From Arabidopsis thaliana (lineage: Eukaryota > Streptophyta > Magnoliopsida > Brassicales > Brassicaceae): DNA of 64,000 nucleotides. Positions 11,667-22,634 of this stretch are shown here, piece after piece. The position numbers were made by a program, and so were the translations under genes. The stretch spans positions 21,025,261 to 21,089,260 of the forward strand of contig NC_003074.8 in the NCBI RefSeq assembly GCF_000001735.4. Reading direction: 5' to 3'. Position 1 is the first letter of the stretch. The number at the start of each line of letters is the position of its first letter. The notes below the pieces were generated by a model. It saw only the letters and a list, made by a program, of their open reading frames with translations, was not told the origin of the DNA and ran no database searches.

Positions 11667-13667
11667 TCAAAACACTAATCTTCTTCGACACGCGTCGAAT
11701 GGGAGAGAGTTGCTGCTGCCACGTCGGATGTGTTGGCCTTTACCTCCTCCGCCGTAACAAACAGAAGAATCCACCGGCGATTGATAAAACTCGTCGTCGT
11801 CGTAGTCAGAGAAGGAGAGCTCTCGAACGGTCTCTGCGATCAAGTCGCGACAGATGTGATCATGAAGAGCCAAACCGATTTTAGCGACCTCTCTTCGTTG
11901 ACCAGATGCCACGTCATCACAAACTTGGTTCACGCTCTCCATCAAGCTCCGTCTTACCCTCCGCACCACAAGGGGCAACGTGCCACATGACTCTGTCGTC
12001 GTCGTTGACGTTGATCTCTTGGAAATGACGTCATGAATGGAGTAATGATCGGGTCTAGTGATTAGATTTATATTGTTGACTTTGTAGGGTTTGTTGTCTT
12101 TGCAGCAATATTCGTGATGGTTCATCATCGACAACATCGTGTCTGTGTCTGGTTCGTGTTGTGTCGTCTTCGTGTTCTTCTGCGTGTGCGTCCCCACGAC
12201 GACATCTCCTGCCAGTACTGTTGGTTGTTTGTTAAATAAGACGAAAATAATTTATCAGACAACTTGTGTGTTTAGTATATAAATTAGTACGTTGTCACAC
12301 AAATATATATAAACTATTACTAGCGAATAATAAGACTCAGGCATACATGAAGTGCTTGTAGAATCATTTTTCTTTAAAAGTGGTGTTCTTGATTTGGTAC
12401 CATAAAACAGTATGTGGGTCAGAATCAGGAATAAATCAAAGAATGGGTGGGGGTCCAAATGATGGGAAAAGTTAAAGTGGGCTTCATGACTAAAGGAATA
12501 AAGGCCCCTAAAAGCTGTTTCTTCCTTCATCATTTGTCTAACATGCCTCTTTCTCCTCACACTTTCTTTACTCTCTTCTCCACTTTAATTTGATCCTATC
12601 AGATTAGACTAAACCTCATTACATAATTAGCCCCACCGAAACTTAATTGGGGTCCATACTATATTGTCTTTATATAATTTTGAACACTATCCTCAATATG
12701 ACAACAACTATATAATGATCCAATTGTTAGAGCAATTAGATGTGACATCAAAATCAAATAACACAGTTTATGCATGCATGAAATTGTTAGAGCAATAAGA
12801 TGTCTTTATCAATATACTTTTATTTGTATATACCAAAATGATGAGCCTGTCTTCCACTATTGGACATACTCATGATTTCAACACCACCAAATTAAAGAGA
12901 CAACTCTTTGGCCTTCCCATTCTATCTTCACTCTTTATTGCTACTTTAGTTGACACAATGTTCACTTAAGTTTACTACTTTAATTTATTTATTTTGAACA
13001 ACAAAAGATTAAAATACAAAATTCCCTGATAATGTGCTACAAATTACGGACCACATCAATTCTCCCACATTTTAATATGAATTTTTCTTTCTTGATTTTT
13101 GTTAAGTTATCAATAAATAAGAGAAGTTTTTATAAGTGAAAAAAAAAAAAGATGATTTCGACATGTTTGTATTAAACGTATAAGATGACCAAAACACTGA
13201 CAAAAACGGAGAAACGTACCGGTGCCGGAGAATTTAAAATTCTCACGTGTGGTCGGCGGAGAAACCTCAAGTCTCTTGTGAAGAATGTAAGTGGTTTTGA
13301 TGACGTCGATGGTTCTTCTTAGCTCCTCTAAGTCCCGATCACATTTCTCTAGTGCTCCGACTAGACTAACTCTCGCCGCATCTCCCTCTCCTTCATTGTG
13401 CGGAAGCGGTGGCGCAACGATTCCTCCGCCTTGTCCGTTTGATGAATCTTGCGGAGGAGAAGCGTAAACGACGGTTCTTTGTTCTCGCTTTTTAGATCCC
13501 AAGGTGATGGATTTGCGGCGGTTGAAGGTGGAGAGGAAGAGGTTGAAGAACCCGGGGAGGCAGCCGGAGGAGACGGCGGAGGAGTTTGAGTTTCTCCGTG
13601 GAGGATTATGGTTTTCCCGCCATGAAGATGAAGGAGAAAGCAAGTTCTCTCGTTTACTCTTCTTCAT
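11667..13667 (-). CDS. Unknown plant protein with a DUF4378-like helical tail
   Basis: Two exons, 13667-13220 and 12208-11667, join in phase (one base, then two) to give 329 residues. The intron is about 1 kb, long for this genome. The start is the first true ATG of the frame (MKKSKRENLL); the frame also runs upstream without a Met. The N-terminus is basic and Ser-rich, and about residues 110-130 form a charged helix (ALEKCDRDLEELRR). The C-terminal part, with RRVRRSLMESVNQV, REVAKIGLALHDHICRDLI and AETVREL, resembles the amphipathic tail of DUF4378/DUF3741-type plant proteins. That similarity is by eye. No catalytic motif or signal peptide was seen. It probably corresponds to At3g56810, annotated as hypothetical as far as I recall. 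Confidence 0.7.
12722..12804. repeat. Short direct repeat within the 1-kb intron
   Basis: AATTGTTAGAGCAAT(T/A)AGATGT occurs twice, about 60 bp apart, flanking a TGCATGCATG palindrome, inside the intron of the unknown gene. Origin is unclear. Confidence 0.5.
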
Positions 13668-14800
13668 ATTCCTCCTATCTGTTTTTGTTTTTCTCACCTC
13701 TTTCTTTTTCTCTCTATCTAAAACCTTAAATTCCCATTTAGTCAAAAGAAATTATTCATTTCAACGGTAAAATTATAATATTATACCCTTTTTGTGATTT
13801 AGGTCTCCATGCTTTATTTTTATTTTATTCTCCTTTTCACTTTTGTTTTACGTTTTTTTTTTTACTTTAAGGTTGGTCCATTTGCACATGGCAAATTCCA
13901 AAGCATTGACACTTTACTTATTAGCTATAGACATTATAATGTCATTTTTTGGCTAGACATTATAGTGTCTTTCATGTTTTGTTTCCTATTTTGAAGTTTA
14001 ATTAGTGCTTACTGGCTTACAAAGTAAATTATCACTCAACTCTAGATAAACTTCAACTAGACCTTCGAATACAACATGATGGGGATTCCATTAACAAAAT
14101 TAAGAACCCTAATCAAATACTAGGCATTTAGGAGTTTAGCACAAGGCTCTATGAGAAACAAAAGGGCATTATTAAGAGTGTTCTTTAAGATTCATGACCT
14201 TGTGCATGCTGGACAGAGAAAACTTTTAGAGCTTTTTTTATCAATCCTATAAGAATTAGATATTTTTTGTACGAGTAATTGTAATTGCATCATTAATGGC
14301 ACTCTGTTTTGAGACCATAAATCATTTACACGTTTGAAGAAAACAATTTATGCTTTAATTTAACAATTTTCGGTAAGCAGAAAAACTAACACTGCTCACA
14401 AATTTTACATGTAGAGATATATTTCCATCTGTCAAATATAATTGTGATTGAAGTTTTTAAAATACATAAAACATTTTGATCATAAATAATAAGACTTCGT
14501 AATTGATTGATTACAGTGCTGAGTTGGCAAATTGCAATAAGATTTTTTTAGAAAGACATGCATTGCACATTCAGCTGTGAAGAAACAACAAACTCTACAT
14601 ACGAATTGATTCTCACTGATCAGACTAATCTTACCATCATATCAATGAACACAACATTGGAAGTTTCAGGTTTATAATCTCAGTAACAATATGACTGACC
14701 AGTCAAAACAAAGCCTACTCTATACAAATAAGGGCTCGAAAGAAAGAAAAGCCAATGAAAATTTGAATGAACAAGAGAAACTAAACTAACCCACTTTGGT
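13668..14800. other. Intergenic, no gene seen
   Basis: AT-rich spacer with poly-T runs. A short direct repeat, AGACATTATA(A/G)TGTC, occurs at about 13928-13970. No exon or RNA gene could be supported. It contains the 5' flank of the unknown gene and the 3' flank of the cupin-like gene. Confidence 0.5.
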
Positions 14801-16451
14801 TTATAGATCATTCCATACTTTGTAGTCGCTAGTTGAGCTGTTGTTCTGCATATGGTCTTGGCAGCCTATGAAGAAAGTAGAACGCACAGGATCTACATTT
14901 ACTAGAGCATGAGCCGTGCCACTCTGACTAACAGCTACAGCTACCTCATCCTCTCCAATTAACACTTCGGCGTAACCTTTATCGACTTCGTGGTTTTCCA
15001 GCTGCATTCATATAGGTTTGTCCATAAACAATGTTTGATTGATGATTTTGGTTCATCTTGACCCGAGAGCAGTAAAGAAATGGAAAACCAGGGCACAATC
15101 ATCACAGGAAAAAGGTTCAAACAAGTAAGATAAGCCCACTTAGTCACATTACTAAACATCTTAATGGAAGAAACTCGATTTTTCATTCTTAGACAGTGAT
15201 TAGTGGTTCAGTGATCCGTGAGTAAATGACTGATGATATTAGTCCAATAGTCAAGAACATCTTTATGATAGATTCAGAAGTGATTTTCACCTTTATCTCA
15301 ATAAAAAGAGTCCCAACGCAGAATCTAAGACAAAAAATCAGAAAACCACATCAAAGGAACTGAAATCTAGAGTTTGTCTAGACACCTTAAACACTCCCAA
15401 ACCCTCAAACCAACCAAAGATAAGCCTGCTCCTGCAGCTGTTCAAACCTCTACTTACACACATCATGTCACACAGGTTTAGTTAAGTTGGCATAGCATTA
15501 GGAAAAACTCTGAACTCTCCTTTCCACCTTCTTTACCAAGAGTTATCACATACCATTCAATGAAGCATTGGATACTTAGATAAGCAAAAACAGAAATTCC
15601 TTTCTGTTAGAGGTGTTCAACAGACTATAACTCTTCCATTATGTTTCAATCAATGAGATGGATGATGAGACTTACCCTGAATTTTGTCTTGGCTCCCCAT
15701 ATGACAAACGTCTCATTACAGGTATGGTGTCTATGGTTTCCCCTCAATCCACCAGGCCGTATTTCACCAACATGAATGGAAACACACGATGCGGCTCCAC
15801 CTTCAAACAAGTGAAAACATGAAATGTGAATCTCCAGTACCGAGAAAAGAGAAACTTAGGATTACACAATAGTCTCCTTCAAGGTTAGGCAGTCACTCCA
15901 AAGATTATCATTCCTAGAGTGACTAAAGACATAGATACTTTTCTCGATACATGCTTCCAAAATTATTTTAACCTCAATACATTATTAATCTCAGGAAGAA
16001 AATGAAAATGATAATTTAAGCTACAGATTTTCTCAGTTTCAATATACTCAAGAACCCTATACGAATTGCTGTTTATCAACTTCCTAATTAACATTCGTAA
16101 GAATTGATCAGAACCTTTGAGCTCAGAATCACGAGCAAGGATAACGGGATCAAGCAACCAACCACGGTCGTCTTTCCGAGCAGGAGAAAGCGACGCCAAA
16201 CCGAACCGGACCAAATTAGCCTTATCGTCGTCGTCGTAAACTTTCAAATCGGGATGACTATTTACCGTCGATTTCGGATGTGAAGAGGACGAAGAGACGT
16301 GTGATTGTGAAGAGTGTTGTAACCTGAGGGAGATCCATGTGAGCAAGAGGAACAACGAGAGAAGCAGAGGAATCGCTTGAGGCTTCTTCAGTAGGTTGAT
16401 TAAAGGTGACAATCTCTGGTTCTCGATCACTACTCTTCTAGGGTTTGCCAT
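14801..16451 (-). CDS. Membrane-anchored protein with a cupin signature
   Basis: Three exons, 16451-16115, 15800-15676 and 15001-14801, give 220 residues with phases that close. Residues about 27-43 (AIPLLLSLFLLLTWISL) form one hydrophobic segment after a basic N-terminus, so a signal anchor is likely. Residues 129-148 carry GGLRGNHRHHTCNETFVIWG, matching cupin motif 1 closely, with possible metal ligands His135, His137 and Glu142. Residues 182-189 (GTAHALVN) match the end of cupin motif 2, with His185 as the fourth candidate ligand. The protein may therefore be a small single-domain cupin facing the secretory lumen or outside. Substrate and activity are unknown. The first donor (AAG, then GTTCTG) is weak, so the exon 1 boundary is less certain. 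I recall At3g56820 as an unknown protein. Confidence 0.78.
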
Positions 16452-16540
16452 TTTCCAACTTTCTTTATCTTCCTCTGTTCATTTTGATTTGGTGTTAATT
16501 AATTAATTTTGTTTTATAGAGTTTGATTAATTAGAGAGAC

Positions 16541-16553
16541 AAAATTTGACTGG
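16541..16553 (-). terminator. Plant snRNA 3'-end box downstream of U2
   Basis: On the minus strand AACCAGTCAAA follows the mature U2 end. It fits the plant snRNA 3' box (CA, short gap, AGTNNAA), which directs 3' end formation of Pol II snRNAs. Confidence 0.6.
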
Positions 16554-16555
16554 TT

Positions 16556-16755
16556 AGCTGGCGGGTTGAGCCAGCCCTTGCAGTAGTGCAACGCATGGGC
16601 GACTCTTGAAAGCCCAGATAGCAAGCTATCTTAGTGGGCTTTCTCCCTTAAAAAATAGAGTTAATATCGTGTGGGCCGATGGCCCACATATCAGATATTA
16701 AACTGATAAGAACAGATACTACACTTGATCTTAGCCAAAAGGCCGAGAAAGGTAT
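16556..16755 (-). ncRNA. U2: U2 spliceosomal snRNA
   Basis: Read on the minus strand the transcript begins ATACCTTTCTCGGCCTTTTG, the conserved 5' end of plant U2. The branch-site recognition region follows (about 16725-16715, containing GTGTAGTATC), then stem-loop II and an ATTTTTTAAG Sm-binding stretch. The 3' stem-loops end in AACCCGCCAGCT. Length is about 196-200 nt, as expected. U2 pairs with the intron branch site during spliceosome assembly. Upstream lie a perfect plant USE (GTCCCACATCG) and a TATA box with the wide spacing of Pol II-transcribed plant snRNA genes, and a 3' box follows, so the gene looks complete and functional. From memory this is At3g56825, one of about a dozen U2 copies. 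Confidence 0.96.
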
Positions 16756-16780
16756 GAATTGGACAATGGGCTCAGCTTTC

Positions 16781-16790
16781 TTTATATATT
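16781..16790 (-). promoter_or_regulatory. TATA box of the U2 snRNA gene
   Basis: AATATATAAA on the minus strand, about 26-35 bp upstream of the U2 5' end. The USE-TATA spacing of about 33-35 bp is the Pol II type in plants. Confidence 0.8.
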
Positions 16791-16822
16791 ACACATCTTA
16801 TGACCAATGCTCTCTAACTTGT

Positions 16823-16833
16823 CGATGTGGGAC
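16823..16833 (-). promoter_or_regulatory. Upstream sequence element (USE) of the U2 snRNA gene
   Basis: GTCCCACATCG on the minus strand is an exact plant snRNA USE. It sets snRNA promoter identity together with the TATA box. Confidence 0.9.
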
Positions 16834-17494
16834 GTTTAGAAAAATAGACTCTTTACGCATCTATAAGCAAACGCGAACATATCAATAAGAGACATTAGAC
16901 ATCTGGTTCAATATATGTCATGGGCTTAGCCATCTGGTTCTTGTCGGAGATTTTGACAACGTCGTCATGGTTTGAAACTATCTTGCTTCTGCCTCTGTGT
17001 GCTCTTTTGAGATCAATTGCAGCACTAGGAAAGACCATAAGAAATTGTGAGCTGGTGATACTTGAAGATCAGTGATCTGATCTGTGCGCACAGAGGAAAA
17101 CTGGAATTTGATGAGTGTGTGTTAAAAAAAAAAGCTGGATCCTCCTAAAGAAGAAAGGTGGAAATTTTCGAAATTACTTCAAAAGTCTGAAAAGTGGAAG
17201 ATGTTTCAGGGATCAACGTTTTTATAATTATCGATCTGCAGTTCAATGATGCTTCGACTGAGAATCATATACAAGGTATTAAAGACAAGTCTCGAGTATT
17301 GTTTGCTGGTGACTGGCCTTTGGTAGGTTCGAAGGTTTGGTCTATGTCTTCTACCTTGTGATTTGAAACGCTGAAACATAAGATTTGTCTTCATCGAACG
17401 TTAAAGTCTTCACAACCCTCATGTATTGGTTTCAGGCATAAAGGGGACACAGCTTTTCAAAAATTTGCTGACCACTCTCCATTCTTGAGCCAGG
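16834..17494. other. Intergenic, no gene seen
   Basis: Lies between the U2 promoter and the 3' end of the YCF20-like gene. It presumably includes that gene's 3' UTR. No exon or RNA signature was found. Confidence 0.5.
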
Positions 17495-18580
17495 TTACGC
17501 TGCCTTTTCCGAGGTCCAAGCTAAAACCTGTGTCCAGTCAAAAGGGTTTTCACACTTTTCATTAACTGGAACCATCACAAGAGCGTAAAGACAAAAACTG
17601 ATAAACTTTCTTTCATAAACTTCATACTTGAATGAGTCTAGGAACAGTCCCAGGGCGAGTCCAGTCTTCCAATAGTTAAACATGGTGATCGTGCTCCGCA
17701 TCTTGTTGATTAATGGAATAGAAGCTCTGTACATTAAAGCTCCAATGCATTCAACTACAAGCACAGCCAATCCAGCAGATAGAACATCCCAGTCTCCTGT
17801 TTGTCCTATGAATGTAGAGAAAGCAGTTGCAGAGTAGAATCCCACCAAGAGAAAGAACAGTTTCTTGGGGAGATCTTTCTTTATCTCCTGAATTTTCACC
17901 AGAAGCTTACTTCTGAGAACTTGTATGGCTTTGATTAGCCGTAGACCTCTGGAGCTATTATTACTTGAAGAACCAGATGCTGGATCGAATCTGTCCCCAC
18001 CAACCGAGCTTTTGATAGTTGTCCATGACATCCTCCTGAAAAATTGCAAAAGACCCACTTAAACTTGGACACTCGACAATGGATTCAACATAAGACCTTC
18101 TTTAAGACAGTAGCACATCTCACAACAATCGAGAAGTCTAAGCAAACTTGGAGGTCTAAGGATTTCACTTACTCCATATTAAGTCCGATAAAGCACAAAA
18201 AAAACATGATTTATATATCATTGCTTTGTATATATATGTAAGCATGGATTTTACTGGTTAGTATGGTCTCTGCCTTTATAGACAATATACAGAGATCTGC
18301 AAGAGATATTTCAGGTTTTGCCAAAATCCTCAACCATTGAATTTCCAGCAGATCATTATATAAAAAGCCACACCAGGAACTCTAACTTTCAAGCCACACA
18401 TTGATGCTTGAAAATGTTAGAAACTTGCCTTTGATGTCTGACCAACAGAGGCTGTGCAGGATGAAGGAAATGACAGAGGGAACAAATGGCAAGAGACAAA
18501 GCACCTTTGTCTCTGAAACTCCTTTTAGGCAAGAACTTACTTCCACAATTAGGTAATGTCACCGTGATGGCAAATCCCAT
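17495..18580 (-). CDS. YCF20-like plastid membrane protein
   Basis: Two coding exons, 18580-18429 and 18035-17495, give 230 residues. The intron uses a GC-AG pair (AAG, then GCAAGT), which is the only donor I find that keeps the frame. The N-terminal 50 residues (MGFAITVTLPNCGSKF and onward) are Ser/Arg-rich and poor in acids, like a chloroplast transit peptide. The conserved part has membrane segments at LFFLLVGFYSATAF, LSAGLAVLVVECIGALMY and YWKTGLALGLFLDSF, with GQTGDWD between the first two, as in the Ycf20 family of cyanobacteria and plastids. In that family the NPQ7 protein is linked to non-photochemical quenching. A role of this paralogue at the thylakoid is inference. A 5'-UTR intron (donor near 19069) is plausible. 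Matches At3g56830 from memory. Confidence 0.85.
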
Positions 18581-19213
18581 GAAACAGCTAGAATAAATGT
18601 TGGTCTTCCGACCCAGATGCAGCTACTTCCTAGACCAAAAAGTATTCAGCAAATCAATTTCACAATCCAATGTAACATCAAATAGCAACTTTCTTGAGAG
18701 AAGAACCAATGTGAAACAAGTTATCGGAATTCCACTAATAAACTCGCAGAAGTAATGATAAACTCATAGACGGAGAAAGAACAAGAAATATGAAACTTGA
18801 CTCAGCAGATACCACGATTAGGCATTCCCACGAATACCTTGTAGACGACAACTCAAGAAAACTCTAATTTTCCCCAGATTACTAAGTTCCTCCAAGCCCA
18901 TTAGTCAAAAAATCAAGCCAAAAATCGATCCTTACAACTGTCTACAGATGAAGGAATCAAAATTCGAAACCAATTACGACTGAAAACAGTAGTAAAGAAG
19001 CCAGAGAAATGAAAAGGGATCAGCTTGGTGAAGGACAAAGTATGAAATGAGGAAAGATGAAGCATAAACCTGAAACGGCGGCGTTTAGCTTGATTCGGCC
19101 TCTCGAAGCTTGGGCTGCAAATGCAAACAAAGCCTGTAATGTAATAATGTTAGAGAGTTGAGAATAAAACCCATTTATGTGGTGCTGAAGGCATTTTGCT
19201 GCAGACTAAGAAG
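18581..19213. other. Shared 5' region of the YCF20-like and L2HGDH genes
   Basis: The two genes are divergent. Part of this interval is probably the 5' UTR and a 5'-UTR intron of the YCF20-like gene (donor at about 19069, acceptor about 18592). The L2HGDH promoter must therefore be compact and overlap it. Confidence 0.45.
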
Positions 19214-20917
19214 ATGCTACCTTGTCTGGGTAGAAAATGGATGAGATTGTCAACGAGGAATCTAAAACCAACTTGGAACTTGATAAACGTCGTTGACGCA
19301 AGTAAAACAATTGTGAGAGGAATAAGCGGTGGAGCTGAAACGATAGCTAAAGAGAGAGTTGACACCGTAGTGATCGGTGCCGGAGTCGTAGGTTTAGCGG
19401 TGGCGCGTGAGCTCAGTCTCCGCGGCAGAGAAGTTCTGATCCTCGACGCCGCATCATCGTTCGGCACCGTGACGAGTTCCCGCAACAGTGAAGTCGTCCA
19501 CGCCGGAATCTATTATCCACCAAACTCTCTAAAGGTACAATCTTTCTCTTGAGGATCGAATCAGATGTGTGTTTTGGTAAGTTCAATAGTGAGTTTTGTT
19601 TGGATTTTGAGCAGGCCAAGTTTTGTGTAAGAGGGAGGGAATTGCTGTATAAATACTGCTCTGAATATGAAATCCCTCATAAGAAGATTGGTAAGCTTAT
19701 CGTTGCTACGGGATCCTCTGAGATACCGAAACTAGATCTATTGATGCATCTTGGAACTCAGAATAGAGTCTCGGGTCTAAGGATGTTGGAAGGTTTTGAA
19801 GCTATGAGAATGGAGCCACAGCTTCGTTGTGTTAAAGCTTTGCTATCTCCTGAATCTGGCATTCTTGATACACATTCCTTCATGCTATCTTTAGTGGTAT
19901 ATATAATAAACTTTTCCCCAGCTCTCTATATAGGGTCTTCATTGTTCTGTCTTTAGGAAAAGAGTTTTGATTTCATGGTTTACAGGGATAACAACAACTT
20001 GAGACTACAGGGAGAAGCACAGAACAACCACGCAACTTTCTCGTACAACACGGTGGTTTTAAACGGTCGTGTTGAAGAAAAGAAGATGCATTTGTATGTT
20101 GCTGATACCAGATTTTCTGAATCTCGGTGTGAGGCAGAAGCACAGCTTGAGCTTATCCCTAATCTTGTTGTTAACTCTGCGGGATTAGGTGCTCAAGCTC
20201 TAGCAAAGAGACTACATGGCTTAGATCATCGATTTGTTCCTTCGTCTCACTATGCTCGTGGATGCTACTTTACACTATCGGGCATAAAGGCTCCACCTTT
20301 TAATAAACTTGTGTATCCTATACCTGAGGAAGGAGGTCTCGGTGTCCATGTCACTGTAGATTTGAACGGACTTGTTAAGTTTGGACCTGATGTAGAATGG
20401 ATTGAATGCACAGATGATACATCAAGCTTCCTCAACAAGTAAATACTGCATCTGTTCTTAAATTATCCTTTCTATTTAGTCCATTTTGAAGTTACTCAAG
20501 ATCTTCATGCTGTTTGTATTCAGGTTTGATTATCGTGTAAACCCACAACGATCAGAGAAATTCTACCCAGAGATCAGAAAGTACTATCCGGATCTCAAAG
20601 ATGGATCATTGGAACCGGGTTATTCAGGCATCCGTCCTAAGCTTTCCGGGCCAAAACAGTCTCCTGCAGATTTTGTCATACAGGTAAGCTTTTGTTTATC
20701 AAAATGCATCAGACTACACTCACAGCATTAGGTCCTGTGGAATCTTCGGTTTTGTTATGAAACCATTTGTTATCCTCAAGAGTCTTGTGTGTTCCTGATG
20801 CAGGGAGAGGAGACTCATGGAGTTCCTGGTCTTGTTAATCTCTTTGGCATCGAATCACCTGGTTTAACTTCAAGCTTGGCTATTGCAGAACATATAGCAA
20901 ACAAATTCTTGAGATGA
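19214..20917 (+). CDS. L2HGDH: L-2-hydroxyglutarate dehydrogenase (FAD-dependent, mitochondrial)
   Basis: Five exons, 19214-19534, 19615-19896, 19957-20438, 20524-20683 and 20804-20917, join in phase to 452 residues. Residues 52-79 are a Rossmann FAD-binding motif ([20 protein letters not shown], ending with the acidic residue in LILD). [15 protein letters not shown] and the C-terminal [18 protein letters not shown] are typical of L-2-hydroxyglutarate oxidases of the DAO superfamily. The enzyme oxidises L-2-hydroxyglutarate to 2-oxoglutarate, removing a by-product of metabolic side reactions. The first 45 residues are basic with few acids, which fits mitochondrial import. The start is the first ATG in frame. 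It has a divergent promoter with the YCF20-like gene. Matches At3g56840 from memory. Confidence 0.92.
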
Positions 20918-21293
20918 ATTTGAGTTAAAAGTTTACATTTAAGAACAAAAGTGGCCTACAAGAAGAAGGCTTTGCAGAGTTAAACAATTTTCCTTTCAGT
21001 GTGATCCATTTAGACTTTGTCTATAACTCTTTACACTTTGCAATCAAATGCTATAAGAATAATAAACACAAGTTCCTTCTGTTCAATCTCTGAATTTCAA
21101 TCGGACTCATGAAAACCATTACTGCTGCTAGTCTGCTACTACAATAACTCGAGAATATTTTAAAGTTAACAGAATTGCTCCAAGTCAAGAAAGTCTACGG
21201 AATGTACAAAGAAACAAAGCTGTTTTCCTCTCTTTTTTATAAGTGAACCGACACAGAAGAGAAAAAAAGAAAAAGACAAAAAGAGTTTAGAGA
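20918..21293. other. Convergent 3' flanks of L2HGDH and AREB3
   Basis: No gene was seen. It holds the two 3' UTRs, which end tail to tail. Confidence 0.5.
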
Positions 21294-22634
21294 TCAGAAA
21301 GGAGCCGAGCTTGTCCGTCGGAGCTGCCGCTTGGGATCAGGCGGTGGTACACTTGGGAGGATTTTTTCCACCTCCTGCAAAGTAATGTAAGGATTAGCTT
21401 TGGCCACACATAAACGCAGACAAAATTGAAGAACAGAAAGTCCATGAAGACTAGAAACCAGCAAGACCAACTTGTTCCGGGTAAAGGAAAACTATGTCTC
21501 CTAAGACGTTTGGTCTAAACCTATTCCTCCTGTCTCTTGTTCGTGGTTATATTTTCTATCATATATTGTCTACTATGCGTGTGCCCTATTCTATACTTCA
21601 CTACATCTTCTATCATCTATCATTCCCTTTAATATGAATCCAGAACTAATCAACGATCAGCTCTTACAAGTTTCTAGTAATCACAAATTTAATCAATGCA
21701 TGTGTTGTAAAAAGGGAGAAAAACCTACAATGCATTACCTTTTGCTTCCTGAGTCTTTCGTTTTCTTCTTCTAACCGTGAAACTTTGATCTCTAGCTCAT
21801 GAGTGTAAGCCTGCTCATCAATATCCAATGTTAAAACAAAAACGAGCATGACTTGACAAGAAGAATAACAACAACAAATTAGTTGTTTCTCACCTGTTTC
21901 CTAGCTCGGGAACGAGCAGCAGACTCTCTGTTCTTTATCATTCTCTTCTGCCTCCTCTCTACAGTCTTCTCTACAACTTCTCCTGAAGCTACCCTCTTCC
22001 TTCCAGGAGTTTGTGTATCTGACAAACCACCCATCAAAGAAGACTGAGACACCATTGCTTGCATATCTGAAACCGGATAGGGCATAAATGCTTGAGGCTG
22101 TGGCATTGATGGGAGCTGATGATATTGAATCCATGGGCCAACTTGAGTAATGTTTTGCCCTAAACCAGCACCTGAACCAGCACTACCACCACCAACAGGA
22201 CCATCATGGTTCGAACCAGGGATAGTCTCAGTGACCACTCCTGCTTTCAACAACAGGTCTTCAAGCGTCATTTCCCCAAGTGTAGGCTGCTTATCCCTCC
22301 TCTCATGAGCACTACCTCCATTCTTATTCTGCTGAATGTCTTTCCAAACCTCATCAACAGTCTTTTTGCTGAGATCCCGAGGCAAAGTCAAACTCCCCTG
22401 GCGAGAAAGACCCTCCTGAGCAGCTGCTCCACCATTGACAGCCATAGACGATGGCTGATTAGCTTCAACAGAACAGACACTCTTCAAAAGCTCATCAAGG
22501 TTCATGCTTCCCAGAGCTTTACCAGAACTCCCCAAGTGATTTTGAACCTCATCAAGTGTTAAGCTGTAAAGAGAGCTTTGCCTATTCAAGGACTGAGATT
22601 TAGCTTGTTCAACAATACCCCTCTGAGAATCCAT
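21294..22634 (-). CDS. AREB3: ABA-response bZIP transcription factor AREB3 (DPBF3)
   Basis: Three coding exons, 22634-21894, 21810-21739 and 21374-21294, give 297 residues, the length I recall for AREB3 (At3g56850). All conserved blocks of the ABF/AREB/ABI5 group A bZIPs are present. C1 is RQSSLYSLTLDEVQ (about 18-31). C2 is GLSRQGSLTLPRDLSKKTVD. C3 is TLGEMTLEDLLLKAGVV. C4 is the C-terminal LRRTSSAPF, a SnRK2-phosphorylation and 14-3-3 type motif. The basic region MIKNRESAARSRARKQ is followed by a leucine zipper (LEIKVSRLEEENERLRK), with the zipper on the second exon. The factor binds ABRE (ACGTG) elements, is controlled by SnRK2 kinases in ABA signalling, and is seed-associated. Likely introns lie upstream in the 5' UTR (22.7-23.2 kb). 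Confidence 0.96.

Noticed and set aside
13504-13770. Plus-strand frame over exon 1 of the unknown gene
   Set aside because: The minus-strand reading has a start, consensus splice sites and a phase-compatible second exon; the plus frame has none.
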